Below, in pieces: positions 1 to 10,967 of a stretch of 64,000 bases of DNA (position 1 is the first letter of the stretch; every line of letters begins with the position of its first letter). A model generated the notes under the pieces. The model did not search any database and had not been told where the DNA came from. It saw nothing but the letters and a program-made list of their open reading frames with translations. Source of the DNA: Cryptomeria japonica (taxonomy: Eukaryota; Streptophyta; Pinopsida; Cupressales; Cupressaceae); NCBI RefSeq assembly GCF_030272615.1, contig NC_081412.1, forward strand, positions 103,158,796 to 103,222,795, given 5' to 3'. The position numbers and the translations under genes were made by a program.

Positions 1-546
1 GAATGAAGAACAATTATGCATACATACATATGATATACATGAATTATCATACAGCATACTGACCCCAAGGAAAGTGAAGTCACCTCGTGATTTGTGTTTT
101 GTGTCTATTATCCTTGGGTTTATCTCACACTTGGGGGCTAAATCTTTGTGATAACGTGCTCCTTTCCTTTCTCATTTCTTATGTGTATCATACCTTAAAG
201 AAATCACCCCCGATGAGGCGTGTGTGATCGCTTTAATGTAAGGGCACATACACCCCGTTCATATCTCTTCAAGATACTTGAGAATTTTTTTTGACAAATT
301 TAGCTTTGCCTTGAAAATTTTTGATATCTTTCTCGCATGACTCATAGTGAGGGAACCTTACTACGGACAGTCATGGTTCTCCCTCGTGATCTTCCCTTTT
401 ACTTTGTCAATCGAAGTCGTAAGATCCTTAGTCCACTGGGGGCTTGGTGTATCTTGCCTCCTTGACATGGTGAAAGTCTTTCAATGTTGTTTCCTTGTAA
501 TTTACTAGAAGTATGGGCTTATACTCCCGCTAAAGTGGGGGCTAAA
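1..546 (+). other. 3' internal end of an LTR retrotransposon, with polypurine tract
   Basis: No supported coding frame is visible. The text ends in a purine-rich stretch (AAAGTGGGGGCTAAA, 532-546) directly before a TGTAG start at 547, which is the usual arrangement of a polypurine tract and 3' LTR on the plus strand. The element body lies off the left edge, so the family cannot be named. A Ty3/gypsy element is likely from the resemblance of the TGTAG start to the other LTRs at 4900 and 10968. This is an inference. Confidence 0.5.
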
Positions 547-1727
547 TGTAGCGTCCTAAAATTGTGACACTTGCAATTTTGACTACATTTGGGTCTTCAC
601 GATGGCCACGCAACACTGAACCTGAATGGAGACCCTGAAACCTGTTTGCGACATCAAAAACTGCATATTTCTGCACCGTGGCCTGATCCTTCCTTGCAGC
701 CTGGTGTCCCGGGAGGTGGGAGCATGGCACCTAGCGCCCTGGTCCTTGGTCCTATTTTGGGTTCGGTCTCTTATGGGGCATCAGGTCTTCAAGTTTGCAA
801 TTCGGAAAACAATGTTTCTAGGTCGGCCCAAGGTCGGAAAAATCAGTCTTCTAACCCTAATTGACAAGTATATAAACTACATTTCCCCTCTCAGAAAGGG
901 TAGATGTTAAGTAGATGGAAAAAAGGCAGAAGCGACATTCAAACATTCAAACATTCAAGCATTCAAGCATTCCTTCAAGCAATTGAGCATTCTAAGTCTC
1001 CATTCAAGGCTAAGTGTTGCATTCAAAATAAGGATTCAACCATTGAAGAGGAGATCACATACAACATACAACATCATTACACCTTCGCATGTAAGAATAC
1101 AAACATTCTTACAACAAGGTATCAGTACTTTATTACATTACGAACATTTACATTTACAGCATTCTCATTTCCTAGTTAATTCCAAAACTGGGGTTTGACC
1201 TAAAGGCAAACCCCTAATCCCTAACCCCCCAATCATCCTCTCTTTTCTGTGTGTAGGTTGCAAGTATGCGACTGTAATTGAAGATCTGGAATCCTTGTGT
1301 AGAGATGAACAGATCCCCCTTCGTTTCGCAGATTTTTCGGAGGACCGTGTGCACGTCGGGTGCCATCGTCCCATCAACTTTTGCTCAAATTTGCAGGACA
1401 GCGTCGTCTCGACATTTTACTGCTAATTCCAGGTCCGCAGCTTCATCTCGTATTCCTATCTCTATTTATAAGCGAATCTTTCTTACTTTACATGCACTCC
1501 TAGTTCAATCCTTCTATCTACATTCTTTACAAAAGAGGGTAGCCTTGCTGTCTTAACCCTTGAAACTCATTTAGAATCCAGTCTTGCATTGTGTGGGATT
1601 GGATCTTGTGGGTTTCAACCCCTCTTTTGAATGTAAAGTCTTTCCTAAGTGAAAACCGTCAATCCTAGTGACCTCCTTTCTCTTTGGAGTGGGGGGGAAC
1701 ACCTAGGGTTCGATTTTCCACTTTACA
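547..1727 (+). repeat. Probable 3' LTR of an LTR retrotransposon
   Basis: Starts TGTAGCGTCC immediately after a polypurine tract and is judged to end at ...CTTTACA, giving TG...CA ends and about 1.18 kb. TATA-like sequences lie at 869-876 (TATATAAA) and about 1464-1472. A short ATTCAAACATTCAAGC-type repeat lies at about 938-985. The right boundary is uncertain because the partner LTR and the target duplication are outside the window. The small ORFs inside it are not convincing genes. Confidence 0.5.
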
Positions 1728-1810
1728 ATTCCCAATGGCCATGACAAGGTGATCCTACAAGTCTAGTAAAGAACATAACAATGTCATGTAATGAACTTCA
1801 TCCTCCATCT

Positions 1811-2314
1811 TTACAACAACATAATGCAACTATGAAATAAGAATGGTAAAGGCCTATTCAGGTGATCATCCATGGATCCTCCTTCCATCCTTAGAGAATA
1901 ATTTAATTTCCTCCAGAGAAACTTCTTTACTAGGGATTTAGCCAAATAAATTTGTCCAAACTTTTTTGATAGTTTTGTAGTAGTCTTTTCCTTATGGATA
2001 TTTAATAAAACATACTCTACCAAATATATTCTAATCAAATCCTTATATTTTTTATCTAACAACTCCTAGTTATATCGAGTCATGTTAGCAAATTTTATAC
2101 TAGATATTGCGGGCCATAGATATTTATCTATGAGAATATCTTCTATTTTAAGCTTCTCACAACTCAAAATTGCCACCATTAAACTTTTCCATCTTGATCT
2201 TTTCAGATGTGCTTTCCATATTTCTTCTAAAATAAGGTGAAGAAAAATGATTCTACATTTTCTCCCATTCAAACATAGATCGGCACAAAAACCCTCTACC
2301 CAACAATGAGACAA
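1811..2314 (-). pseudogene. Ty1/copia gag fragment
   Basis: Two reverse-strand frames (2314-2066, then 2062-1811) read one after the other as a copia-type Gag (UBN2/retrotran_gag family). The visible order is typical: KYLWPAISS-like text, then a tract with IRIYLVEYVLLNIHKEKTT, then KLSKKFGQIYLAKSL and KKFLWRKLNYSLRMEGGS. The start, CCHC knuckle and pol are missing to the left, so this is the broken 5' end of an element read leftwards. A primer-binding site sits just upstream at 2327-2337, which fits. The family assignment is from remembered motif layout, not a search. Confidence 0.6.
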
Positions 2315-2326
2315 AAAATAGCCAAT

Positions 2327-2337
2327 CTATGATACCA
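2327..2337 (-). other. Primer-binding site (initiator Met tRNA type)
   Basis: On the reverse strand this reads TGGTATCATAG, one base off the TGGTATCAGAG complementary to the initiator methionine tRNA. A two-base AT spacer separates it from the presumed LTR starting at 2340, the same spacing seen at 41265-41278 and 45800-45813. It places the 5' LTR to the right and gag to the left. Confidence 0.55.
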
Positions 2338-2339
2338 AT

Positions 2340-3309
2340 TGAAAGGAAGTCAAGTAAGAAAATACAACTCCCTTTTATATAGTGACAAAATCATATATAC
2401 ATTCATTTAATATAGATAACTTATACAAAAATAGAATAAGCAATAACATAGTATATATGTGAAGAAAACATTCTTAGGAGAAAAAATCCATACTGAAAAA
2501 GAAAAAAACTATATTGTATTATTATTTTTTTGATCGGTAACTATATTGTATTATTAGTAAATAGTGAAGGTTACAATATATCATAAAGCTAAGCTCATCC
2601 ATGAGTCTTCTATTGTGATAAGATGTTTGGATTGATTTCAATAGAATAACAATACTTGTAAAATCTTCAAACTTGTACTCTACTCAAAATGGACAAGTGC
2701 CAAATAAATACTACTCCATAAGAGAAGATGGATGCTTATGAGCCACATGCCAAGAATCCAATGTTTGAATGTCTATCTTGATGTCTATCTTGATTCTTAT
2801 TGAAATGCATAGAACTTGCATGCATGCAACAACCTTGCATGAAGTGTAATGTCATAGATGTGACCCACTTGATTAACATTTACCAATTCTAATAGATGTC
2901 TCCTCATGCAATGTGTGTACATTCATGCAAACACCTTGTACCATAGGAACCTAAATCACAAGGGGCTTGCCTATCATCAACCAATCATAATTGACCTTAC
3001 ATCCATCATAAATCAATCATTAGACAAGGCAATTGGAAAATCTACTATAATCAATCATTTAACAACTTACACCATGACAAATTTCCACTAATTTAGTCTT
3101 CAATGAGTTCCACCAAGTGGGATGTTTGTTCCCACATAAGTAGCTTACATGTCATACAAAATCATCTCCATCTAAGATGCCACCTCAAAAAATAGGTCCC
3201 ACAAAATGACATGACATAAGTAGGCATAAAAACATTAGGATAAAACAAATAATTACACACCAAATTAAATGTTAGGACTTGCAAAGGTTGAAAAACCCTA
3301 ATCCCAACA
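2340..3309 (-). repeat. Probable 5' LTR of the copia fragment
   Basis: The inner edge (TGAAAGG on the plus strand) is set by the primer-binding site. The outer edge is proposed at CCCAACA (3309), so the reverse strand would start TGTTGGGATTAGGG. This gives TG...CA ends and about 970 bp. No second LTR is present to confirm it, so the right boundary is a guess. Confidence 0.35.
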
Positions 3310-4899
3310 CAAAATTTAAAAGCAACCTACTTCAAATTTAATCATTATACTATCAATGTGTACAAAAAGCTATGATTTTAAGTTACAATTCAAACATTAT
3401 AATAAACAAATAGACAACTATTTGTCAACCACCAAAACCAACAAAATATTTTATTTCTATTGTTCTCTATTTAAAAATTTATATTACATAAAATATCTCA
3501 ACTCCGAATTAAATCAATTAATTATCTCATTCTGAAAACCTCACTATAATATAAAAACAATCTATTTATTTCTTACAATATTAGAGAAGATCACAATCTA
3601 GATATATATGGTTACAATTTCTATCTCGTGTCTTTCTCTTGGGCCCTCACACTTGTCTAAATAGTGTCAGACTCATATTAAAGACCTAGATTTATCAACC
3701 ACCAAAATTAACAAAATATGCGTATTTCAATTATTCTCTATTTTCAAATTTATATTACATAATATATCTCAACTCCAAATTAAATCAATTAATTATCTCA
3801 TTATAAAATGTTATCATAATATTTTATAATCTATTTATTCTTAGAATATTAAAAAAGGCGAATGACCTAGATACGTATGGTTACCTTTCTCTTGGGCCCT
3901 CCTCACATATGTCTAAATAAAATCAAGTCTTACATTGAAGACTTTCGTTTGTTGTTCCACTATTATTTTTATTCAGATTGTTCTTCAGCTATTAAAATAT
4001 ATTTTATTTTAATTAATAATAATTATAAAACCTTATCTTAATATTTTATAATCCATTTATTCTTACAATATGCAAAAGGGCCATGACCTAGACATGTATG
4101 GTTACACTTTACATCCTTACCTTTCTCTTGGGCCCTCCTCACATATGCCCAAATAAAGTCAAGTCTTACATTGAAGACTTACACTTGATGTTCCACTTAT
4201 ATTTTTATTCAAGACTCTTCAACTAATAAAATATATTTTATTTTAAAAATCATATAAATTAAACGTATATATAAAAATCTCCCATTTATATTCTTCCTAA
4301 GTTTTTTATTATATTTTACAGTTAAAAAAAAAGAATATTAAAACATAGCTATACGGCCCTATGATTGCTTTGTACGACATAAAAAAGCATCCTTATATTA
4401 ATAATTTTAAGCACAAATTCGATGTCTGCCACATTAATTAAAATTCAAGTCAAACAAATGTCGACATAAAAATTATTCTAACAAATAAACAAGTACAATA
4501 AATAAATAAATAAGTGGGAGTCAAAAGCATATGATTTTATTTTATGTGAATGGAGGGAAGTCGGCCGCACACAATAAAGTTTTTTCCATTCAATTAATAT
4601 TCGCAAAGGGACGGAAAGAAACGGCCAAAATGTCGACATTAATATTAATAGGTTTAATTATATGTTTGATATTTTTATTGTGTCTTTTATTCTATTAATT
4701 AATATTATGTATCAAAGTTATAACTTGATTTTAGAAAGAGATGTTTTTCTCATAACGTGTATTTTTTATAGGAGTTTTTTTTTAGCGATTTTATATATTC
4801 AAATGTATCTAGGGAAGACATTGTTGGAGGTGTCTCAACCTTTGGACTGTAGATCTAGTTTCTCTAGGAGTAGGGATGAAGGGTAGACTAGATGGAACT
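3310..4899. repeat. AT-rich spacer with three diverged copies of a ~280-bp repeat
   Basis: Copies start near 3421, 3690 and 4020. Shared text includes TCAACCACCAAAA, AACTCCRAATTAAATCAATTAATTATCTC (first two copies), TATGGTTAC, CTTTCTCTTGGGCCCTC and AGTCTTACATTGAAGACTT. The third copy lacks the first half. No coding frame is supported. The last 600 bp (4300-4899) shows nothing I recognise. Confidence 0.5.
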
Positions 4900-6056
4900 T
4901 GTAGACCCCCGAAAATGTCTCATTGATCATGTATTAATTATTCTTCTAATTGATTAAATAATTTTATAATTATTTAATTAAGTTAATTAATCTTGTTCTT
5001 CTAAGTTCACATTTCTTCATAATCTTACTAATTATTACAGTTTCTATCTTCTCATCAATTAATCATTTAACCCTTTTTCTAAAATATTAATTAAATATTA
5101 ATTATGTAATTAATTGTGATTTTAATCTTTTAATTTAAATAATCTTTATTATTTAAATAAATTCAATTTCTAAATAATTAAATAGTTTCTTTAAATTATT
5201 TAATTAGCCAATTAATTTCAAATCCCCAAATTCTAATTTCATTTAGTTCTTCTAATTTTATTTAATTCTTCTAATTTCACTTAATCTCATTAAGTCTTCC
5301 AATTCCAAATCCCCAAATTCATATTCTTCTAATTTCAAATACATGTGCATGATTTCAAAAATCAAATTGAAAATCAAAGTCAAAGTTCTAAATATATTCA
5401 AATAACAAATTGAGTTTAAAATAAATTCAATATTTGAATTAAACCTCATGCAAAGATTAAATTGAAAATCAAAGTCAAAGTGCAAGCACATGCTAAATTA
5501 ATTAAATAAGTTATCTTTTCAATCTCTATTTATATCTTACACTTTTCTTTTTCTAATTAAAGCTTTCTTTGTCATCAATTAATTATCCTCCAATCATGCT
5601 TTTTCATCTTTCAATCAACTTTTTCTCAATCAGTTAACTCACTTTAACTATTCAATCTATTCAGTTCCACCTCCAAATCAATAGTTCAATTATCAATCAG
5701 CATGTGAGCTCACCCGAGTTCCACCTCTCATTCAATCCTCTCCAGAAATCTATAAATTGAGCATTCAATCTCCATTTTCAACAATCACGAAAATCATGAA
5801 AAATCATGAACTTTGAATCTTTGTGTCGTTTGTAGGTTGCCATTGCAATATTTGAGAGCTATCATACCACAAAGAAGAGAAGAACAATGGAATACATATG
5901 CAGTCATGGGATAGGGAGTCTTAATTGAATATTTTATATTCCTATTACTTTATGTTGCATTATTTAATTGGTTTATTTAAGATTATTTGATTAGATAGGG
6001 ATTCGTGATTTCCCTTTGATTCTAATTGAATAATGATGAATTTTGTACATGTGACA
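4900..6056 (+). repeat. 5' LTR of the retrotransposon that received the giant DNA transposon
   Basis: Starts TGTAGACCCCC and ends TACATGTGACA, about 1.16 kb, with a TATA-like TATAAATT at 5751-5758. Four bases later comes TGGTGAACCCGACGTG (6060-6075), a plausible primer-binding site because it begins TGG right after the LTR. The matching 3' LTR is beyond the window, so the pair cannot be compared. The LTR is AT-rich and has no supported gene. Confidence 0.6.
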
Positions 6057-7145
6057 TTTTGGTGAACCCGACGTGAACAACAACTAATTAACCCTCTATG
6101 TTTTCTATGTGTTTTTGCAGGATCATACAGATTTTCAAACTTTTTGCAAGTTTTGTGCGGATTTCAAAAGCGGAATTAAACATCACGCAATCGCGTAGAC
6201 ATAATCACACAAAAAAATTACGCATTCGATCTGTCAGGGTCACGAATTTGTGCTGACACCTCGACACATTCGCCAAGACAAGATTACGCATTCGTAGTTA
6301 AAATTTAGGGTTTTTTTATTGTGTTTTTTTGAGTTGCAGTTCCCTATTCTGTCCAATTCATCATTCAATTTTGCAAATCTGAAGCTTTTATTTGTGTATG
6401 ATGCTTTACATATATGGTATCTAATGGCTACAAAGGTGAAATTCAGGATTTTAAGTTCTAGAGCAAGAACAATGAAAAGAAGACAACAAAAGGAGTTTCA
6501 TAGAGCCTTAAAGGCTGAGCTACAAGAAAAGGATCAAATCTACGAAGCTTCTTGTTATCGTTATCGACTGATTGTTCTCGGTTACATACACAAATATCAT
6601 ACTATTTAGGGAACCTCCTTCAGATTCTAGATATTTTGCTGATATAGGCTAATTGATGTTTTGTAGGGTTCTGGTAAAATTTATGCTTTTTGATAGGGTT
6701 TGTAAATTGTCTACTTACCTATCACGCATTCGCCTATCAGTCTCACACATTCACTTTGTCAGATTTACGCATTCATTCAATCATCATAACACAATCGCCC
6801 AAACATCATTATGCATTTGATTAAATAAAATCATGCATTCGTTTGATAAATAATTTGGCTTTTTGTTTTATGGTTTTTCTGTGTATTTTCTAGTTACTAA
6901 TTTCCTGTTTATAGCGTGTGGCAAAATTTTAGAGAAGGCTTGATCATGCTAGATTATTTTGGAAACCACTAACAATTTGATTGCAGGATCCTTTAGGATT
7001 AAATCACTTTTGGATTTTGGGTTTAAAATTGACATGCATGCTTTCACACTTCAGCTTGGTGCTTAAAATAAATCTAGTTAAAATTGACATGCATGCTTTC
7101 ACACTTCATATTGGTGCTTAAAACAAATCTAGTTAAAAATGACAT
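6057..7145 (+). other. Retrotransposon leader with ACGCATTCG motif array, plus ~57-bp tandem repeats
   Basis: Downstream of the primer-binding site the leader carries scattered copies of ACGCATTCG-like text (about 6180-6300 and 6720-6845), recalling the TAGCGCAT arrays in the leader of the gypsy element further on. At 7026-7140 two copies of a ~57-bp unit occur (GACATGCATGCTTTCACACTTC, then TTGGTGCTTAAAAC and AAATCTAGTTAAAA). The unit continues beyond the giant transposon at 63174. The short ORF at 6319-6609 has no recognisable domain, and I do not call it. Confidence 0.5.
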
Positions 7146-7171
7146 GGGTAAGTGCACCAAGATGGTGAACA
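7146..7171 (+). repeat. Left terminal inverted repeat of the giant transposon
   Basis: 26 bp beginning GGGTAAGTGCACCAAG. It pairs with 63144-63169 with one mismatch (A/G at position 11). Preceded by the ACAT duplication at 7142-7145. Its first bases resemble the TIR of the smaller element at 52146 (GGGTATGTGCACCAAG). Confidence 0.85.
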
Positions 7172-8319
7172 AAAAGGCGGGTATAAGTGGCCATTTTTTT
7201 TCTTCGGAAAATAGGTAAACCTGAACTTCAAAGAGCTATTTGAAGGTCATGCACTCAAAACTAAGAGTTGAGAAAAGAATAAGAATTGTAGTACTCTGAA
7301 TCTAGTTTCTAAATTACTATTTAAAAAATAAATTGGATAAGATTAAGAGGGTCAAACCTTTCACGCACAAAAAACTATTCCTGATTTTTTCAGAAAAATA
7401 TAACATAGTTGTTTTCGTGTGCTATACAAAATATATAGTTAGATTTAGTATTTTGAAAAACCCTTTGGTAGGATGATAGATAAGAGTGAGATCTAGAAGT
7501 TGTGTATTTTTTTGTAATTTTCCCTTGAGTATTTTATTTTTTATGATTTTTGGAAGTGATCGCATTCTAAAAATTTGGTACCTGTTCATGCGCTGGGCAT
7601 AACTTGCAACAAAATAATAAAAAATGCAATTTAAAAAAAAAAGTGTATAGAATCCAGTGTAAAACAATAATATATAATTTATTTTGAATTTCGTCAAGTA
7701 TATCAAAATTTATTAAAAAAATGGTAGACATATGTCTGCGAGGACTATCAAGGCACTGATAAAGAAAATTAAAGTTTACTATGCTAATGTCCAAAAATTT
7801 AAAAAAAAAATATGGTCAGAAAACTAAGAAGATGTGTGAGATTATGGTGGTAATTTTAGAGATACCCACTTGATCATCTGTAAACTTGATGATGATGAAG
7901 TCAAGAAATCATGGTGGAGGATGAAAAAATGTGTAAAGGAACAAAAAAGGGGTGAAAATGGGCTTGCAAGCCTTAGGGTCATTTTCCAACCCTCTTATCA
8001 ATCCAAAAACCGCACGGGTTTTGAAGAACCAAAAGTACTATTCGAACCCGTATGGGTTATAAAGAACTAGAAATATTTTTTTTTGTTTCACAAAACCTGT
8101 ACGGGTTATGAAGAACTAAAAACATTTTTTTTTGTTTCACAAAACCTGTACGGGTTTTGAAGACATAATAATGTATGCTTGTAAACTTAGCATTTACTAC
8201 ACATGTTTTGGACACACCTAGATAATATGTGTTTATGTATGTATATATGCATATCTATAGTTATATATACATATATTTATATAGATATATGTATATATGT
8301 TTGTATGCATGCATGTACC
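7172..8319. other. Left subterminal region with palindromic ACCCGTACGGGTT motifs
   Basis: No supported gene. Four imperfect palindromes of the form AAACCCGTACGGGTTTT lie at about 8006-8022, 8045-8060, 8093-8107 and 8141-8159, each followed by a GAAGAAC or AAGAAC word. The same kind of motif occurs near the right end (62772-63106), so they may be transposase-binding sites; this is inferred from position only. A (TA/TG)-rich stretch follows at about 8228-8310. Confidence 0.6.
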
Positions 8320-9983
8320 TCTTCTTTTCCTCTCTCTCTCTCATCTTACTTCCCCCATCATTGTCTTTGTCTATTCCACACCCTAATCATCTTCCTTGTG
8401 TTCTATCTCAACTCTCTCCTCCTCACACTTCTCTATTTTTTGATTCTCTCACCCTTTTCTCCTTCTTGTTCTCTCTCTACCTCATTTCTCTCACCCTCTC
8501 TCTCTCACACACATTATCCTATCCTATTCTCACCCTCTCCCCCTTCTCTCTCTTTCTCTCCCCTCGCTCTCCCTCTCCCTCTCCCCCTCTCCCTCCCCCT
8601 TTCTTTATCTTAAATATCTCTTTCTCTCCCTCTCCCTCTCTCCTATACTCTCTCTCTCTCTCCCTCTCCCTCTCTTTATCCTATTCTCCCCATCTCCATC
8701 CTCCCTCTCCCCCTCTCCTTTTCCCAATCTCCCTCTCTCCCTCTCCTTTCCCCAATCTCCCTCCCCCTCTCCCTCTCTCCCTCTCCTTTTCCCAATCTCC
8801 CTCTCTCTCCCTCTCTCTCTCCCCCTCTCATTTCCCCAATCCCCCTCTCTCTCCCCTCCCTCCCTCTCTCCCTCTCCCCATATCCTTTTCCCAATCTCCC
8901 TCTCTCACTCTCCTTTCCCCAATCTCCCTCCCCCTCTCCCTCTCTCCCTCTCCTTTTCCCAATCTCCCTCTCTCTCCCTCTCTCTCTCCCCCTCTCATTT
9001 TCCCAATCCCCCTCTCTCTCCCCTCCCTCCCTCCCTCCCTCCCTCTCCCTCCCTCTCTCCCTCTCCCCATATCCTTTTCCCAATCTCCCTCTCTCTCCCT
9101 CTCCCCCTCTTCTTTACCCAATCTCCCTCTCTCCCCCCCTCTCCTTCTCTCCCTGTCTCCCTCTCCTTTTCCCAATATCCCTCTCTCTCCCTCTCTCTCT
9201 CTCCCTCCCCCTCTCCTTCTCTCGCTCTCTCCATCTCCCCCTCTCCTTCTCTCCCTCTCTCCATCTCCCCCTCTCCTTTCCCAAATCTCTCCTTTTCCCA
9301 ATCTCCCTCTCTCTCCCTCTCCCCCCCCTCTCATTTTCCCGATCTTTCTCTCTCCCTCTCTCCCTACCCCTCTCCTTCTCTCCCTCTCTCCCTCTCCCAC
9401 TTTCCTTTTCCCAATCTCCCTCTCTCTCCCTCTCCCCCTCTCCTTTCCCCAATCTCCCTCTCTCCCTCCTCCTCTCCTTCTCTCCCTCGCCTTTTCCCAA
9501 TCTCCCTCTCTCTCCCTCTCCCTCTCCCTTCCTCTCTCTCTCTCTATCCCCCTCTCCTTTTCCCTCCCTCTCCCTCCCTCTCTTCATCTCCTCCTCTCCT
9601 TTTCCCAATCTCTCTTTCTCTCCCTCTCCCCCTCTCCTTTCCCCAATCTCCCTCTCCCTCTCTCTCCCTCTCCCTCTCCCCCTCTCCTTTTCCCAATCTC
9701 GCTCTCTCCCTCTCCCTTCCTCTCTCCCTCTCCCTCCCTCTCTCCCTCTCCCCCTCTCCTTTTCCCAATCTCCCTCTCTCTCCCTCTCCCCCTCTCCTTT
9801 CCCCAATCTCCCTCTCTCCCTCCCCCTCTCTCCCTCTCCCCCTCTCCTTCTCCCTCTCTCTCCCTCTCCCCATCTCCTTTCCCCAATCTCCCTCTCTCCC
9901 TCCCCTCTCTCCCTCTCCCCCTCTCCTTCTCTCCCTCTCCCCCTCTCCTTTCCCCAACCTCTCCTTTTCCCAATCTCCCCCCC

Positions 9984-10016
<33 letters not shown>

Positions 10017-10590
10017 CTTTTCCCAATCTCCCTCTCTCTCCCCTTCCTCCCTCTCTCCCTCTCCCTCCCTCTCTCCCTCTCCCACTCTCCTTTTCCCACT
10101 CTCCCTCTCTCTCCCTCTCCCCCTCTCCCTCCCCCTCTCCTCCTCTCCCTCTCTCCCTCTCCTTTTCCCAATCTCACTCTCTCCCTCTCCCTCCCTCTCT
10201 CCTTCTCCCTCCCTCTCTCCCTCTCCCCCTCATCTTTCCCCAATCTCCCTCTCTCCCTCTCTCCCTCTCCCTATCCTTCTCTCCCTCTCTCCCTCTCCTT
10301 TTCCCAATCTCCCTCTCTCTCCCTCTCCCTCTCCCTTCCTCTCCCCCTCTCCCCGTCTCTTTTTCCCTCCTTCTCCCTCCCTCTATCCCTTTCTCCCTCT
10401 CCCTCCCTCTCTCCCTCTCCCCCTCTCCTTTCCCCAATCTCCCTCTCTCCCTCCCCCTATCTTCCTCTCCCTCTCTTTCCCTCTCCCTCTCCCTTCCTCT
10501 CTCCCTCTCCCCCTCTCCTTTTTCGTCCCTCTCCCTCCCTCTCCCTCCCTCTTCCCCTCTCCCTCCCTCTCTCCCTCTCCTCCTTTCCTT
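8320..10590. repeat. Polypyrimidine minisatellite, 2.3 kb
   Basis: The plus strand is almost pure C and T. The region is built from irregular repeats of CTCCTTTTCCCAATCTCCCT and CTCTCTCCCTCTCCCC, roughly 40-60 bp per unit. A 792-codon open frame (8229-10607) and several reverse frames are open only because the repeat lacks stop codons; their products are Ser/Pro/Leu or Glu/Arg/Gly polymers, and I do not call them genes. The strand asymmetry is extreme and could favour triplex DNA. Confidence 0.9.
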
Positions 10591-10962
10591 TTCCTAGTTC
10601 CACATAGCCCATACAGGTTATGTAGAACTAATCCCTCCCTCTCTCCCTCTCCTCCTCTCCTTTTCCTAGTTCTACATAGCCCGTATAGGTTATGTAGAAC
10701 TAAGGCCAAAACTTCTAGTTCTACATAACTCATATGGGTTATGAGAAATTGTGAACGTTGACATATAAGGTTTCCATAACCCATATGGTTTATGGGAAAA
10801 TCTTTATATATTTTAGTCCCAATGGCCTAAAAACTAGCATTACAAGTTGTTTGAAGGCCCCACTGCTTTTGCACATGATTTTCTAGGATAGTAACAGTCA
10901 AGTTTTCATATTCTTTTGTCACTTTTTCTTGGAATGATTGATTTTTAAGTTATTTTATAATT
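10591..10962. other. Second cluster of palindromic motifs, target of the gypsy insertion
   Basis: Four imperfect palindromes lie at 10598-10800, for example AGTTCTACATAGCCCGTATA followed by GGTTATGTAGAACTA, and ATAACCCATATGGTTTATGG. They resemble the subterminal motifs at 8006-8159. The rest of the stretch is AT-rich with no gene. The last bases GTTAC (10963-10967) are the left copy of the gypsy TSD. Confidence 0.55.
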
Positions 10963-10967
10963 GTTAC

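Noticed and set aside
8229-10607. 792-codon open reading frame
   Set aside because: It is open only because the CT repeat has no stop codons; the product is a Ser/Pro/Leu polymer and all other frames in the tract are open too.
8676-10784. Several long reverse-strand Glu/Arg/Gly frames
   Set aside because: Antisense readings of the same polypyrimidine tract.
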